Positions 34,179 through 44,266 are shown, numbered from the stretch's first letter. The stretch is DNA of 60,122 bases from Paraburkholderia diazotrophica (GCF_900108945.1 NZ_FNYE01000044.1:1-60122); one strand, 5' to 3'. The notes: a model not told the origin generated them from the letters alone. Program-made: numbers and translations.

Positions 34179-37100
34179 ATGAAATTCACCGACATCTTCA
34201 TTGAACGCCCGGTGCTCGCATCGGTGGTGAGTCTGCTGATCCTCGTGCTCGGCTTGCGTTCGCTCTCCGTGCTGAAGGTCGGCGAATATCCGCAGACCGA
34301 AAACGGCGTGGTGACGATCACCACGTCGTACTACGGCGCGAGCGCCGACACGATGGCCGGCTTCATCACGCAGCCGCTCGAATCCGCGATTGCGCAGGCC
34401 CAGGGCATCGACTACATGTCGTCGACGAGCAGCACGGGCGTCTCGACGATCACCGCGACGCTGCGCCTGAACTACGACTCGAATCGCGCGCTGACGGAGA
34501 TCAACACGCAGATCGCGTCAGTGCGCAACCAGTTGCCGCCGCAAGCGCAGCAGCCGGTGCTGACCGTGCAGGTGGGCCAGACCACCGACGCCATGTACAT
34601 GGGCTTCTACAGCGACGTGCTGCCGAGCAACAACGTCACCGACTATCTGCTGCGCGTCGTGAAGCCGAAGCTCGATTCGATCCAGGGCGTGCAGACAGCG
34701 GAGATTCTCGGCGGCCGTCAGTTCGCACTGCGCGCCTGGCTCGATTCGAACCGGCTCGCCGCGCACAACGTCACGGCCGCCGACGTCTCCACTGCCCTCG
34801 GCAACAACAACTATCTGGCGACGCTCGGCACGACCAAAGGCCAGATGATCAGCGTCGATCTGAATGCGGGCACGGACCTGCATTCCGTCGACGACTTCAA
34901 GAAGCTCGTCGTCAAGCAGAAGAACGGCGCGATCGTGCGCCTCGAAGATGTCGCGAACGTCGTGCTCGGCGCGGACAACTACAACTTCAATGTCGCGTTC
35001 AGCGGCAAGCGTTCGGTGTTCATCGGCATCAAGGTGGCGCCGGATGCGAACGTGCTCGACGTCGCGAAGCGCGTGAAAACGATCTTCCCGGACCTGCAGA
35101 AGCAGTTTCCGACAGGCATGACGGGCGACATCGTCTACGACGCGACCGACTTCATCAACACGGCGATCGACGAAGTGGTTAAGACGCTCGTCGAAGCGCT
35201 GCTGATCGTGACGGTCGTGATCTTCCTGTTCCTCGGCAGTTTCCGTGCGGTGATCGTGCCCGTGATCGCGATGCCGCTCTCGCTGATCGGCACGTTCTTC
35301 GTGATGCAGCTGTTCGGCTATTCGATCAATCTGCTGACACTGCTTGCGCTCGTGCTCGCGATCGGGCTCGTCGTCGACGATGCCATCATCGTGGTCGAGA
35401 ACGTCGACCGTCATATGAAGGAGGAAGGCAAGCAGCCCCTCGAAGCCGCGCTGATCGCCGCGCGCGAACTCGGCGGACCGATTCTCGCGATGACGGTCGT
35501 GCTGGTTGCCGTGTACCTGCCGATCGGTTTCCAGGGCGGACTGACGGGCGCGCTCTTCACCGAATTCGCGTTCACGCTGGCGGGCGCCGTGACCGTATCG
35601 GGTGTGATCGCGCTATCGCTATCGCCGATGATGTGCTCGCGCTTTTTCCGCACGGACCAGGAGTCGGGCCGTTTCGCGCGCTTCGTCGACCGGCAGTTCG
35701 AGCGCGTGCATCGCGGCTATGGGCGTCTGTTGCATGCGATGCTCGACACGTGGCCTGTGTTCATCGTGATGGGCGCGCTGCTGTTGTGCGGCACCGTGTA
35801 TCTCTTCACGACGTCGAAATCGGAGCTTGCGCCACAGGAGGATCAGGGCATCGTGCTGTCGCAGATCCAGGGGCCGCCGAACGCGACGATCCAGCAGATG
35901 CAGACTTACGCGGACCAGGTATTCGACATCTCGAAGCAGTTGCCGGAGTACTCGCAGATGTTCCAGCTGACGGGCGCGCCGACGCTGAACCAGGGCTATG
36001 GCGGCGTGCTCTTCAAGACGTGGGACAAACGCAAGAGAGGCGCGACACAATTGCAGAAGGAGCTTCAGCAGAAGTGGGACGGCATTGCGGGCGCACGCGT
36101 CGCCGCGTTCCAGTTTCCGCCGCTGCCGGGCGCGCAGGGCTTGCCCGTGCAGTTCGTCATCAGCACGACGGAGCCGTTCGAGAACCTCAATGAAGTATCG
36201 CAGGCCGTGCTGAACAAGGCACGCGAAAGCGGCATGTTCCTTTTCGTCGACAGCAACCTGAAAATCGACAAGCCCGAAAGCGTGCTGCTCGTGGACCACG
36301 ACAAGGTCGCTTCGCTCGGGCTCTCGCAAAGCGATGTCGGGCACACGCTGGGCGCGGCGCTCGGCGGCAACTACGTCAACTACTTTTCGATCGCGGGCCG
36401 CTCGTACAAGGTGATTCCGCAGGTGCTGCAAACGGACCGGCTGAACCCGTCACAAGTGCTCGACTACTATTTGCGCACGCCCGATGGCAGCGTGATTCCC
36501 GCATCGACGGTCACGCATCTGAAGCAGACCATCGTGCCCGAGTCGATCAATCACTTCCAGCAGCTCAATTCGGCGACGATTTCCGGCGTGCTCGCACCAG
36601 GCATCTCGCAGGGCGAAGTGCTTGACTTCCTGCGCAAGGCCACCACCGACGTCGCGCCGACGGGCTACACGGCCGACTACTCGGGCCTGTCGCGGCAGTT
36701 CGTGCAGGAGTCCGGCGGCTTCGTGATCACGCTGCTGTTCGCGACGATCATCGTGTTTCTCGCGCTTGCTGCGCAGTTCGAGAGCTTCCGCGATCCTGTC
36801 GTGATCCTCGTGTCGGTGCCGATGGCGCTGTTCGGTGCGCTCATCTTCATCAACGTGGGACTCTCGACGCTCAACATCTACACGCAGGTCGGTCTCGTCA
36901 CGCTGATGGGCCTCGTCAGCAAGCACGGCATCCTGATCGTGCAGTTCGCCAACGAGCTGCAACGCGCGGGACGCGGCAAGCGCGAGGCGCTCGAAGAAGC
37001 GGCCGGCGTGCGCTTGCGGCCGATCCTGATGACGACGGCGGCAATGGTGCTGGGCGTGCTGCCGCTCGTGATCGCGTCGGGCGCGGGCGCGGCGGGCCGC

Positions 37101-37232
37101 AATGCGATGGGGCTCGTCATCTTCTCGGGGCTGTCGATCGGCACGCTGTTCACGCTCTTCGTCGTGCCCGCAATGTATATGTTGTTGGGTGCAGACCATC
37201 ACCTGAAGTCGAATCAAACGGGTGCAGTTTGA
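34179..37232 (+). CDS. RND efflux pump, HAE1 family
   Basis: A 1017-residue inner-membrane transporter of the AcrB/MexF type. It starts MKFTDIFIERPVLASVVSLL and has 12 hydrophobic segments in two halves. The proton-relay aspartates are in GLVVDDAIIVVENVDRH. The second half carries LVTLMGLVSKHGILIVQFANELQ, and two large periplasmic loops are present. With the two genes before it, it makes a complete tripartite pump. No regulator is adjacent. Substrate is unknown; candidates are plant flavonoids or defence compounds, by analogy only. Confidence 0.95.
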   Translation: MKFTDIFIERPVLASVVSLLILVLGLRSLSVLKVGEYPQTENGVVTITTSYYGASADTMAGFITQPLESAIAQAQGIDYMSSTSSTGVSTITATLRLNYDSNRALTEINTQIASVRNQLPPQAQQPVLTVQVGQTTDAMYMGFYSDVLPSNNVTDYLLRVVKPKLDSIQGVQTAEILGGRQFALRAWLDSNRLAAHNVTAADVSTALGNNNYLATLGTTKGQMISVDLNAGTDLHSVDDFKKLVVKQKNGAIVRLEDVANVVLGADNYNFNVAFSGKRSVFIGIKVAPDANVLDVAKRVKTIFPDLQKQFPTGMTGDIVYDATDFINTAIDEVVKTLVEALLIVTVVIFLFLGSFRAVIVPVIAMPLSLIGTFFVMQLFGYSINLLTLLALVLAIGLVVDDAIIVVENVDRHMKEEGKQPLEAALIAARELGGPILAMTVVLVAVYLPIGFQGGLTGALFTEFAFTLAGAVTVSGVIALSLSPMMCSRFFRTDQESGRFARFVDRQFERVHRGYGRLLHAMLDTWPVFIVMGALLLCGTVYLFTTSKSELAPQEDQGIVLSQIQGPPNATIQQMQTYADQVFDISKQLPEYSQMFQLTGAPTLNQGYGGVLFKTWDKRKRGATQLQKELQQKWDGIAGARVAAFQFPPLPGAQGLPVQFVISTTEPFENLNEVSQAVLNKARESGMFLFVDSNLKIDKPESVLLVDHDKVASLGLSQSDVGHTLGAALGGNYVNYFSIAGRSYKVIPQVLQTDRLNPSQVLDYYLRTPDGSVIPASTVTHLKQTIVPESINHFQQLNSATISGVLAPGISQGEVLDFLRKATTDVAPTGYTADYSGLSRQFVQESGGFVITLLFATIIVFLALAAQFESFRDPVVILVSVPMALFGALIFINVGLSTLNIYTQVGLVTLMGLVSKHGILIVQFANELQRAGRGKREALEEAAGVRLRPILMTTAAMVLGVLPLVIASGAGAAGRNAMGLVIFSGLSIGTLFTLFVVPAMYMLLGADHHLKSNQTGAV

Positions 37233-37250
37233 TCCGACGATCTGCACAGG

Positions 37251-37800
37251 TGGGAACGATTCACACACAATCGGATGCTGGACACCGATCCTTACTGGTA
37301 CGAGCCGCTCGATACAGATGTATTGCAGAACTAGGCCTTCCGCACCTCCCCAGTCTTCAGCTCCGAACGGCGACGGCTGGCACATGATGTTCATCACACG
37401 AGAGCCCGTGGGCCCAGCGATCGGACGCGGCGTGCTTGGGCATGCGGTGTCGCGCGATCTCGAACACAGATCGCTGCGCACGCCGCTGTTCCGCTCGAAG
37501 CTATTCGGGCAACTGGAAGTACCGCAGGTCTTCGAGCATCAGGGCCGCTGGTACTGCCTGTTCTGCACCGCGAAGGACCATATCGAGCCGATGTATTGCC
37601 GCAAGCGCATGTTCGCGTCCATGAAGGGCACGCACTATCTGATTGCCGATCATCCGCGAGGCAAATGGAAGCTGGTCGCGGAAGAAGACTTTCCAGTCGG
37701 CAATGCAGCGGATCGCTCTATTCCTGCCAGATCGGAGGGATCTCTGATCCGATGCCCGTCCATGTACTTGATGATGGCAGGGTTGCAGGTTGACGCGTCG
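37251..37800 (+). pseudogene. Broken glycoside hydrolase (five-bladed propeller, GH32/43/68-like)
   Basis: Three reading frames each carry part of one protein. WERFTHNRMLDTDPYWYEPL ends at a TAG at 37332. Then WHMMFITREPVGPAIGRGV, GHAVSRDLEHRSLRTPLF and FGQLEVPQVFEHQGRWYCLFC lie in another frame. ISDPMPVHVLDDGRVAG lies in a third. These resemble the substrate-pocket segments of fructan- or sucrose-active hydrolases. At least two frameshifts and a stop show that it is dead. The adjacent LacI regulator probably once controlled it. Confidence 0.55.
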
Positions 37801-37865
37801 CGTCGCGCTACGGGGTCGGTGGCCCCGACAGGTTGGGCGGGACAGCGGCAAGACCGGGACACGCG

Positions 37866-38879
37866 ATGAAACTCAAAGATCTTGCGCACAAGCTTGGAAT
37901 GTCGCGAACCACGGTCAGCCGTGCGCTCAACGGCCACCCGGAAGTGAGTGAGCGCACCCGTGAGCGAGTCATTGCGGTTGCGGCGAGCGTCGGCTACCGC
38001 CCCAATACGATGGCGCGGCACCTGGCAACCGGGCGCGCCGATGCTATCGGCATCATCTGTCCGCCCACGGCGCATGATCTAGGAGATCCATACTTCCTCG
38101 AAGTCGTGTCCGGCATGACTAAGGCCATCGAGTGCACCAACAAGGATCTAATCATTGCATCGGCCTCTAACGTCGACGAACTTCGTACCTACGAGCGGAT
38201 GGCTGAAGGACGCCGCGTCGACGGCATGATCGTCACGCGTACCAAACTGAATGATCGCCGGCTGCAGTATCTTGTGAAAAAGGGCATCCCGTTCGTTGCG
38301 TACGGCCGCAGCATCCTTCCAGGTCCGTACTCCTGGTTTGATTTCGACACCGAGGCCGGAGTACGCCAGGCAGTCGAGCGGCTTGTGAACCTTGGCCACC
38401 GCCGGATCGCGTTGCTCAACGGACCATTGGAGTTGCATTTCACAACACAGGCGCGTAAAGGCTACATTGACGCCATGGCCGCCGCCGGTCTGCCCGTAAA
38501 CGCGCGCTACATGATCGAAGGTACGCTCAGCCGCGCCAGCAGCTACGAAGCAATGACGCGTATTCTTTCATGCAATCCCAGACCGTCTGCCGTGATCGTG
38601 GACAACCCTCCATGCGGCGCCGGTGCCGTGCGTGCGCTTGTTGACGCCGGGGTTATGCTCGGAAGCGAAATGTCGATCATCGTCAATGGTGGCCTCCCTC
38701 CAGACACGCTCATGGGCTACAACTTCACAATCCTACAATGGGCCGTTCCGCATGATGTCGGTGTGACGATCGTTGAGTTAATGCTTGCAGTGCTCAACGG
38801 CAAGCCACCCGAGAAGCTGCACGTTCTTTGGCAGCCTAGCCTCGAGATCGGCAATTCGGACGGGCCCTGCATCGACTAG
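37866..38879 (+). CDS. LacI-family transcriptional regulator
   Basis: A 337-residue LacI regulator with the N-terminal HTH and hinge (LKDLAHKLGMSRTTVSRALN at residues 3-22, then SERTRERVIAVAASVGYRPN) and a periplasmic-binding-protein-like sugar domain. The ATG at 37866 is chosen because the HTH starts there. It is intact while the hydrolase gene before it is broken, so it may be an orphan or act elsewhere. Sugar ligand unknown. Confidence 0.88.
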   Translation: MKLKDLAHKLGMSRTTVSRALNGHPEVSERTRERVIAVAASVGYRPNTMARHLATGRADAIGIICPPTAHDLGDPYFLEVVSGMTKAIECTNKDLIIASASNVDELRTYERMAEGRRVDGMIVTRTKLNDRRLQYLVKKGIPFVAYGRSILPGPYSWFDFDTEAGVRQAVERLVNLGHRRIALLNGPLELHFTTQARKGYIDAMAAAGLPVNARYMIEGTLSRASSYEAMTRILSCNPRPSAVIVDNPPCGAGAVRALVDAGVMLGSEMSIIVNGGLPPDTLMGYNFTILQWAVPHDVGVTIVELMLAVLNGKPPEKLHVLWQPSLEIGNSDGPCID

Positions 38880-38880
38880 A

Positions 38881-38938
38881 TATAGGTATTCACAAGGTTA
38901 GGGACACACTATAGGTATTCACAAGGTTAGGGACACAC
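38881..38938 (+). repeat. Two tandem copies of a 29-bp sequence
   Basis: The unit starts TATAGGTATTCACAAGG and ends GGTTAGGGACACAC. Copy one is 38881-38909 and copy two 38910-38938, identical and head to tail. They begin directly after the LacI stop codon. They may be the joined ends of a lost mobile element, a regulator-binding array or a recombination scar. Confidence 0.85.
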
Positions 38939-39617
38939 AGAAATTACCTTGATTCGTGTATTATCTAATGCTCGAAGTGATTCCGTAGCATTTGCCCGAG
39001 AATGGGTCCGCTACTGCAACAATCTTCCTTACCTCGCTCAACGTCACGAACGATATTCCCGCATCGCCGGACACGTTCGGCACGGCGATGGCCCACGGAC
39101 CGGAACGAGAAAAACAATTCAATTTTGCTGTGCGGCAAGCGTTGGTCGCGGTCGCGTTGCACGGCTTCCTGAGTGACGGCCTCGCAAGCTCCGGCGATCG
39201 TCCTCGCGGACAATTGCCGTGCCGGCGGCCGGTGTCTGCTCCCGCAGTACGGTGGATTCACAGAATGCTGTCATCCACGACTTTACTTTCCAACAATCTA
39301 TCTGCATTTCGAAGGATTTGGCTGCACGCGGCCATTCATTGTCATCCGCTTGACGAGCGCGTCGTCGGTGCAGCTCTGGAATGTTACCGGGGCGGTTTGG
39401 AGGTTTCGGTCATCCCGTACGCGAACGTCACGTCGCGGAAATTGCATCTGCGACACGACGCGCTTCATTGTCTCGACCGGGCATAGTTCGAAGCCCAGCG
39501 GGCCATGAGGCACCGTCGGAAATCCCGCCCCCAACCACGGCGACATCGTGTCGCAAATAGATGTTTTTTGGTCGCGATTATGATTCATATTCACAATTTG
39601 TTTTAGGGTGATTCTGA
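38939..39617. other. 679-base region without a recognised gene
   Basis: No complete gene is seen. The minus strand has open stretches (for example 39298-39594) whose text is not recognisable. Composition changes from GC-rich to clearly AT-rich at about 39570, just before the glycosyltransferase gene, marking an insertion boundary. Confidence 0.4.
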
Positions 39618-42287
39618 ATGTGTCATAAAGATATGCATGCCGCGGCCATATTTATATCATTTGATGCCGTCGCCGTATCAGGCATCACAGTTGAGGCGTC
39701 AAAAATGGCCAAAATTCTTGCGCGGAATCAGATCAAGTCTTATCTCGACCTGGGTTACGATATAAAGGTCGATAAAGGAAAATTCGGCAAGCCTTACGAC
39801 TACGAAAAAGAGATTTATAGGGGTATATTCGATCTGGTTCGTATTGACGATATCGATTCTATTCCCCACTACAGCGTTGATTTCCTAACGCACTCGCACA
39901 ATGTTCTGATGGGCCGAGTTCCACCGGCTTCTTCCAAAGAGCAGGAAGAACTCCTGCTTGCAATAAGCGACTCTTCTCTGCGACTGGCACATCGAATCCT
40001 TCAGCTATGGGAAGAGCTGAGCATCAGTTATGTGATTGTCGAGAATGGTACGCTTCCGGAAAATATTATCTATACCAAGGCGCTGTATATGGCGATTGAA
40101 GATTACGGGGAACGTTATTGTTTAGAGAATTTCGTCGTCTGGCGCGATCACGATCTAATGTGGAACAGTGAAAAAAATGCGATGAAATACGGCGCAGCGC
40201 CTTATCCTCATGCCATTAAGCCTGTTAAATCCAAGTATATAACATACGTCACACTCAATAATCACCTGAAAAATAAATTAGAAGAGTGGTGTGATTACGA
40301 AGTGAACGTCAAGGTTAAAAAAAATACCTATAATTTCACCGGACACGGTAAACATACTAATATCAGGGAGAATTTCTTTATCCGCGATAGCGACATTTTG
40401 ATCGCCCGCACCACTCGCATTATTCCGCAAAAGCGTTTAGACCGCGATGTTTATCTGGTCCATCGACTAAACCAGCTTTTCAGTCGGAACGATATCGACC
40501 GGAAAGTTTTTTTGGTTGTGTCAGGCGATCCCAATGAAAACCATCCTTACCATCATGAACTGAATGCATTAGCCAAAAAATTAGATGTTGAGACATTTAT
40601 CAAATTTATTGGTCCACTTCGGCACAAATACATGCCTTCACTGGAAGAGGCCACTACTATCGAGGATTTATATTACTCCTGCGATCTGGTCTCTTTTCTT
40701 ACTTCGTGGGATTACGACAGCTACGGGAATCCTGTTGGAGAAGCGATTAGCAACCAACGCTGCTACAGCACTACCAGCTATGAATATTATTGGGAAGTCT
40801 ATGGTCAGTATGGATTTGAAGCGCCGGTTCTGAAGATATCACAAGAGCGGGATGGCTTGCCTGATGAGGTATTTGTTAGGGACGTGTATCTGCTGCTCAA
40901 TAATAAGCAGTTAATGAATGACGTTGCCCGGAGGAATTTTTCTATTGGCAAGCGGTTACTTTCTGATAACGCAAGTTGCATCCTAGACTTGAATTGCTCT
41001 GCAGGAAAAATGCGCGATACAGTTTTTGTATCAGTTGTGCTGCCAGTTTATAACGAAAGCGATCGAATCTGCGAGGTATTGCGTTCCCTATTTCACCAAA
41101 AAACACATGACAGCTTGATTACTCACGACGGCTATGAACTGATTTTTGTGGACAATAATTCGACGGACGACTCCGTCGAAAAAATTAACACTTTCAAAGC
41201 TCAAAACCCATCCATGGATATTTATACTCTTCATGAGCCCATTCAGGGCGTCTCGTCCGCCAGAAAACGCGGCATGGATTACGCTTCCGTGCGTTCAAAA
41301 GCGCGTGACAGCCGTCTTGGAGTTCAGAAAAAACACTATCTTGTTTCCGCCGATGCGGACTGCACCGTAGACTCTTACTGGTTGCACGCGCTGATCAAAA
41401 AAATGGTGGAGGCAAATGGGGATATTGGCACCTGCAATTACTACTACAACGAAGAAGCATTCCTCGATCGCCCCAACCTTTTCCGGGAAATCCAAAAAAC
41501 CCTGCGCTGCCGTGATGTGTCGTTTTCGCTCTTCGGCGGCTTTCCGGACGGCAAAGGTTTTGCCGTTGAGCGCACTCTGTACGACAAAGTGGGAGGTATC
41601 GAAATTTTCTACCAGCTGAACAATGGTCGCTTTGTCGAACACCTCTCCGACGACTGGGACTTTGGGATCCGGGTAATCGCGGGGGGTGGCAAGCCGGTTT
41701 ACGCCCGGGATTCACGTGTGGAAATTAACAGCCGTCGCGTAGATACCATCATAGAGGAAGTGATCAGCGGTACTGCCTATGGACAGGACGGCATCATCAT
41801 TATGAAAGACGTACGTCCGGATGAGGAAAAGCAACGGCCAACGCTGTACGACACGACTCCCGCACAGTCACAGCAGGCCTGGTGCTACTCCATTAAAGAC
41901 TACGTTCCCAAAAACATTGTGTTGCCCGCGCTGCTCAACCCGCAGATTTTGCTGGAGAACGTCGCCGTGCGTGAATTTTTTACCAGGCCAGTGGCTGACC
42001 GTCTATATCAGCGCATCCATGAAATTAAGTACGATTCAAGAATTATCGACTTCAAACGGATCCATGCTTACAAAACCCCGGCCTATCGGCTCTATTTCGA
42101 GTTCCGTGATGAAATTTTCAGTGCCATGCGCCGCGCCGTTGGTGACGATATCGGTTTTCCGCCGCCGTTGCCGGAGTGTTTCGATGTGGTGAAACCGGAA
42201 GATTTCGAGCGTTTTGTCTACTATTTCTGTGAAGATCGTGAGTCCGGCGAAGCGCATAACTACTTCGCTAACGGCGGGGTATTCTGA
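39618..42287 (+). CDS. Two-domain glycosyltransferase, GT-B (GT4-like) fused to GT-A (GT2)
   Basis: An 889-residue soluble protein. The N-terminal half (to about 460) has GT4-like features: ARTTRIIPQKRLDRDVYLVH, VVSGDPNENHPYHHEL and the donor loop WDYDSYGNPVGEAISN. From about residue 468 a GT2 domain begins with VSVVLPVYNESDRICEVL, then FVDNNSTDDS, the DxD-type VSADADCTVDS (about 578) and LSDDWDFGIRVIAGG. There is no signal or membrane segment. It probably adds two sugars, or one sugar by two activities, to an unknown acceptor. Codon use is much more AT-rich than the nif, nod or RND genes, which points to recent transfer. The last base of its stop is the first base of the radical SAM gene start. 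Confidence 0.8.
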   Translation: MCHKDMHAAAIFISFDAVAVSGITVEASKMAKILARNQIKSYLDLGYDIKVDKGKFGKPYDYEKEIYRGIFDLVRIDDIDSIPHYSVDFLTHSHNVLMGRVPPASSKEQEELLLAISDSSLRLAHRILQLWEELSISYVIVENGTLPENIIYTKALYMAIEDYGERYCLENFVVWRDHDLMWNSEKNAMKYGAAPYPHAIKPVKSKYITYVTLNNHLKNKLEEWCDYEVNVKVKKNTYNFTGHGKHTNIRENFFIRDSDILIARTTRIIPQKRLDRDVYLVHRLNQLFSRNDIDRKVFLVVSGDPNENHPYHHELNALAKKLDVETFIKFIGPLRHKYMPSLEEATTIEDLYYSCDLVSFLTSWDYDSYGNPVGEAISNQRCYSTTSYEYYWEVYGQYGFEAPVLKISQERDGLPDEVFVRDVYLLLNNKQLMNDVARRNFSIGKRLLSDNASCILDLNCSAGKMRDTVFVSVVLPVYNESDRICEVLRSLFHQKTHDSLITHDGYELIFVDNNSTDDSVEKINTFKAQNPSMDIYTLHEPIQGVSSARKRGMDYASVRSKARDSRLGVQKKHYLVSADADCTVDSYWLHALIKKMVEANGDIGTCNYYYNEEAFLDRPNLFREIQKTLRCRDVSFSLFGGFPDGKGFAVERTLYDKVGGIEIFYQLNNGRFVEHLSDDWDFGIRVIAGGGKPVYARDSRVEINSRRVDTIIEEVISGTAYGQDGIIIMKDVRPDEEKQRPTLYDTTPAQSQQAWCYSIKDYVPKNIVLPALLNPQILLENVAVREFFTRPVADRLYQRIHEIKYDSRIIDFKRIHAYKTPAYRLYFEFRDEIFSAMRRAVGDDIGFPPPLPECFDVVKPEDFERFVYYFCEDRESGEAHNYFANGGVF

Positions 42288-43726
42288 TGAATAGCGAAAC
42301 CCTGAATTCACTAAACGATATCGATACGAATTATCCGGTTCCGCGAGTACATGATTTTCTCGCCCACCCGGAGAACTTCGCATTTCTGGAGTATGTTCTT
42401 AAAGATCCGTTCGGTTGCCACGTTTTCCCTGGCGATATCTGTGGTTATCCACTCGCCGCTTTCCTTGATGACATGGAGCGGGATATCAAACAGGCAAAAC
42501 AGATTCATCTTTGGTCATATATCCCCACCTGCCGCTACCGCTGCCATTTCTGCCAGTACCCGACGCTTATCCTGAATCCACAGGCCACTTCCTCACAGGC
42601 AGTGTTCCGGGATCTGGTGGATTACAACATCAAAGAGGCCACTATGTGGCTTCAGAACGTTCCGTGTCTCGCACAGGCCGAAGTCGGCGAGTTCAACATT
42701 TTTGGCGGTACACCATCGCTGCTTCCTGAGCCTGAGTTGCGGCGTCTAATGGATTTTTATCAGGGCCATTTTAACCTTTCTGTTGCTACCATGCGCTTTG
42801 AAGGCGAGCCGGGTACCCTGACCAAACAATACCTGCGACTGTTAAAAGAGTTGGGCTTTACCAAAATCAGCTTCGGTGCCCAAGCTTTCAACGACCGCAT
42901 TATCTCAGCCTGCGGACGTATGCACTCCGCCGAACAGTGCCTGGATGCAATTTTTAACGCGCGCGAAATCGGCTTCGACTGGGTCAGCGTCGACCTTATC
43001 TACGGCATGCTCGGCCAGAGCGTGGACGATGTGAAATATGACATCGAGAAAACCCTCGAACTGGAACTTTCTCACGTGGTCTGCACCAAGATACACATGG
43101 AAAACTTTCTGAAAAAGCGTACCAGTGTTTCCGGAGAGCGAGAAAGTCTGTGGCAGAAAAAAGGGCTTATTAACATTCATAACATGAACTTCCCGGGGCT
43201 GGGTAAGCAGTATCAGATGCGCGATCTAATCGAACAGTACCTCTCGTCCGGATATGTCGAACATCCGACTACGTACTTTCACCAGAACCATCAGCATCCG
43301 GAGAAATGGAAAGGGCTAGTGACCGACCTCGATAAGCAGTACCCGGAAGTGGCGATCGGTCTCGGCGGCAGCTCGAAATGTACCCGGGCCGAGGCCATCA
43401 ACGTCACTGGCTACAGAAAATACAAGGCAGCTCTGGATGAAAACCGTCTGCCCATTGAGGAAAGCCGAGGAGTCTCCCCACTTCAGCGCGAAGTGAACGC
43501 TTTCAAAATGGCTCTCTCCACACTGGTTCCGGTGAATGACAACGTGTTCGGGCGGCGTTTTGATGGCAGAAGCTTCTTCGACAATCCGATTATCCGCCCC
43601 ACGCTCAGAACGCTGGTTGATAAAGCGCTGGTCATAATCGATAGCGATGTGGTAACCCTTACCCCCAACGGAGTTACGCTGGTCGAAGCCGTGATTAACA
43701 CCCAATTCGTGACACCCGAAGTCTGA
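42287..43726 (+). CDS. HemW-like radical SAM enzyme A
   Basis: A 479-residue radical SAM protein of the HemN/HemW (coproporphyrinogen-oxidase-like) superfamily. The cluster motif is C82-x3-C86-x2-C89 (TCRYRCHFCQYP), the SAM-binding GGTPS follows at about residue 144, then FEGEPGTLTKQYL and FGAQAFNDRIISACGR, both superfamily segments. A C-terminal winged-helix-like part is present (RTLVDKALVIIDSDVVTLTP). It starts on the stop codon of the glycosyltransferase (TGATG), so the two are coupled. Genome context argues against haem synthesis and for a modifying enzyme, perhaps a methylase or cyclopropanase of the HemW-like class, acting on a sugar or lipid product. Substrate unknown. Confidence 0.82.
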   Translation: MNSETLNSLNDIDTNYPVPRVHDFLAHPENFAFLEYVLKDPFGCHVFPGDICGYPLAAFLDDMERDIKQAKQIHLWSYIPTCRYRCHFCQYPTLILNPQATSSQAVFRDLVDYNIKEATMWLQNVPCLAQAEVGEFNIFGGTPSLLPEPELRRLMDFYQGHFNLSVATMRFEGEPGTLTKQYLRLLKELGFTKISFGAQAFNDRIISACGRMHSAEQCLDAIFNAREIGFDWVSVDLIYGMLGQSVDDVKYDIEKTLELELSHVVCTKIHMENFLKKRTSVSGERESLWQKKGLINIHNMNFPGLGKQYQMRDLIEQYLSSGYVEHPTTYFHQNHQHPEKWKGLVTDLDKQYPEVAIGLGGSSKCTRAEAINVTGYRKYKAALDENRLPIEESRGVSPLQREVNAFKMALSTLVPVNDNVFGRRFDGRSFFDNPIIRPTLRTLVDKALVIIDSDVVTLTPNGVTLVEAVINTQFVTPEV

Positions 43727-44266
43727 AGAGCGCACTGGGATCGCCACTGTGGTACCGGACACTGCCTACACCAAGGTTGATGAATCGGTCCTGCACCGGA
43801 ACTTGCGCGGCGATCGGTATTTCCAGGCACCGTGCGGATACTCGCTGCAATTTGTCAAAACGCGTTGGCCGGGTTTTGCGCAACCACGCAGAATTCAACG
43901 TCTCGCGCTGTGTGATCTAACCCGGCAAGCTATGTCCACTGTATTCGGAATGCCCCCTCTTCGGTATAGATACTTTTATCGGTACCGGGTGGTCCCGGCA
44001 ATCGGACGCGCAATTATCCGGGAGATCGGCCACCACATCGAAGCGCCTATAGCCGCAAAGCCGCGAACAGGCCGTCCGCAGCGGGCGAGCTCCGCCTTCC
44101 AATACCACAGTGTATTGATCTGTGTCAGTCCTTCTTGGCGTGCGCCTGGTAACATTTCGATTGTACCGGTCGCGCTACGCTGCGGCACTATCGATCACGC
44201 CGACAAGGACTGCATTCACCGTTTGGTTCAGGCAGTCTGTACCTGACCATTCCCACGGAGCATGTC
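43727..44266. other. 540-base region before the hemerythrin gene
   Basis: No recognisable gene. A long plus-strand frame exists (43749-44246) but lacks a ribosome site and any family resemblance. I found no FNR-type TTGAT-N4-ATCAA, NifA site or -24/-12 promoter in it. The composition returns from AT-rich to GC-rich here. Confidence 0.4.

Noticed and set aside
37222..37869. 215-codon frame as an intact hydrolase gene
   Set aside because: Its ends are out of frame with the recognisable hydrolase segments in two other frames, so it is a pseudogene.
43749..44246. 165-codon frame before the hemerythrin gene
   Set aside because: No ribosome site, irregular codon use and no family features.
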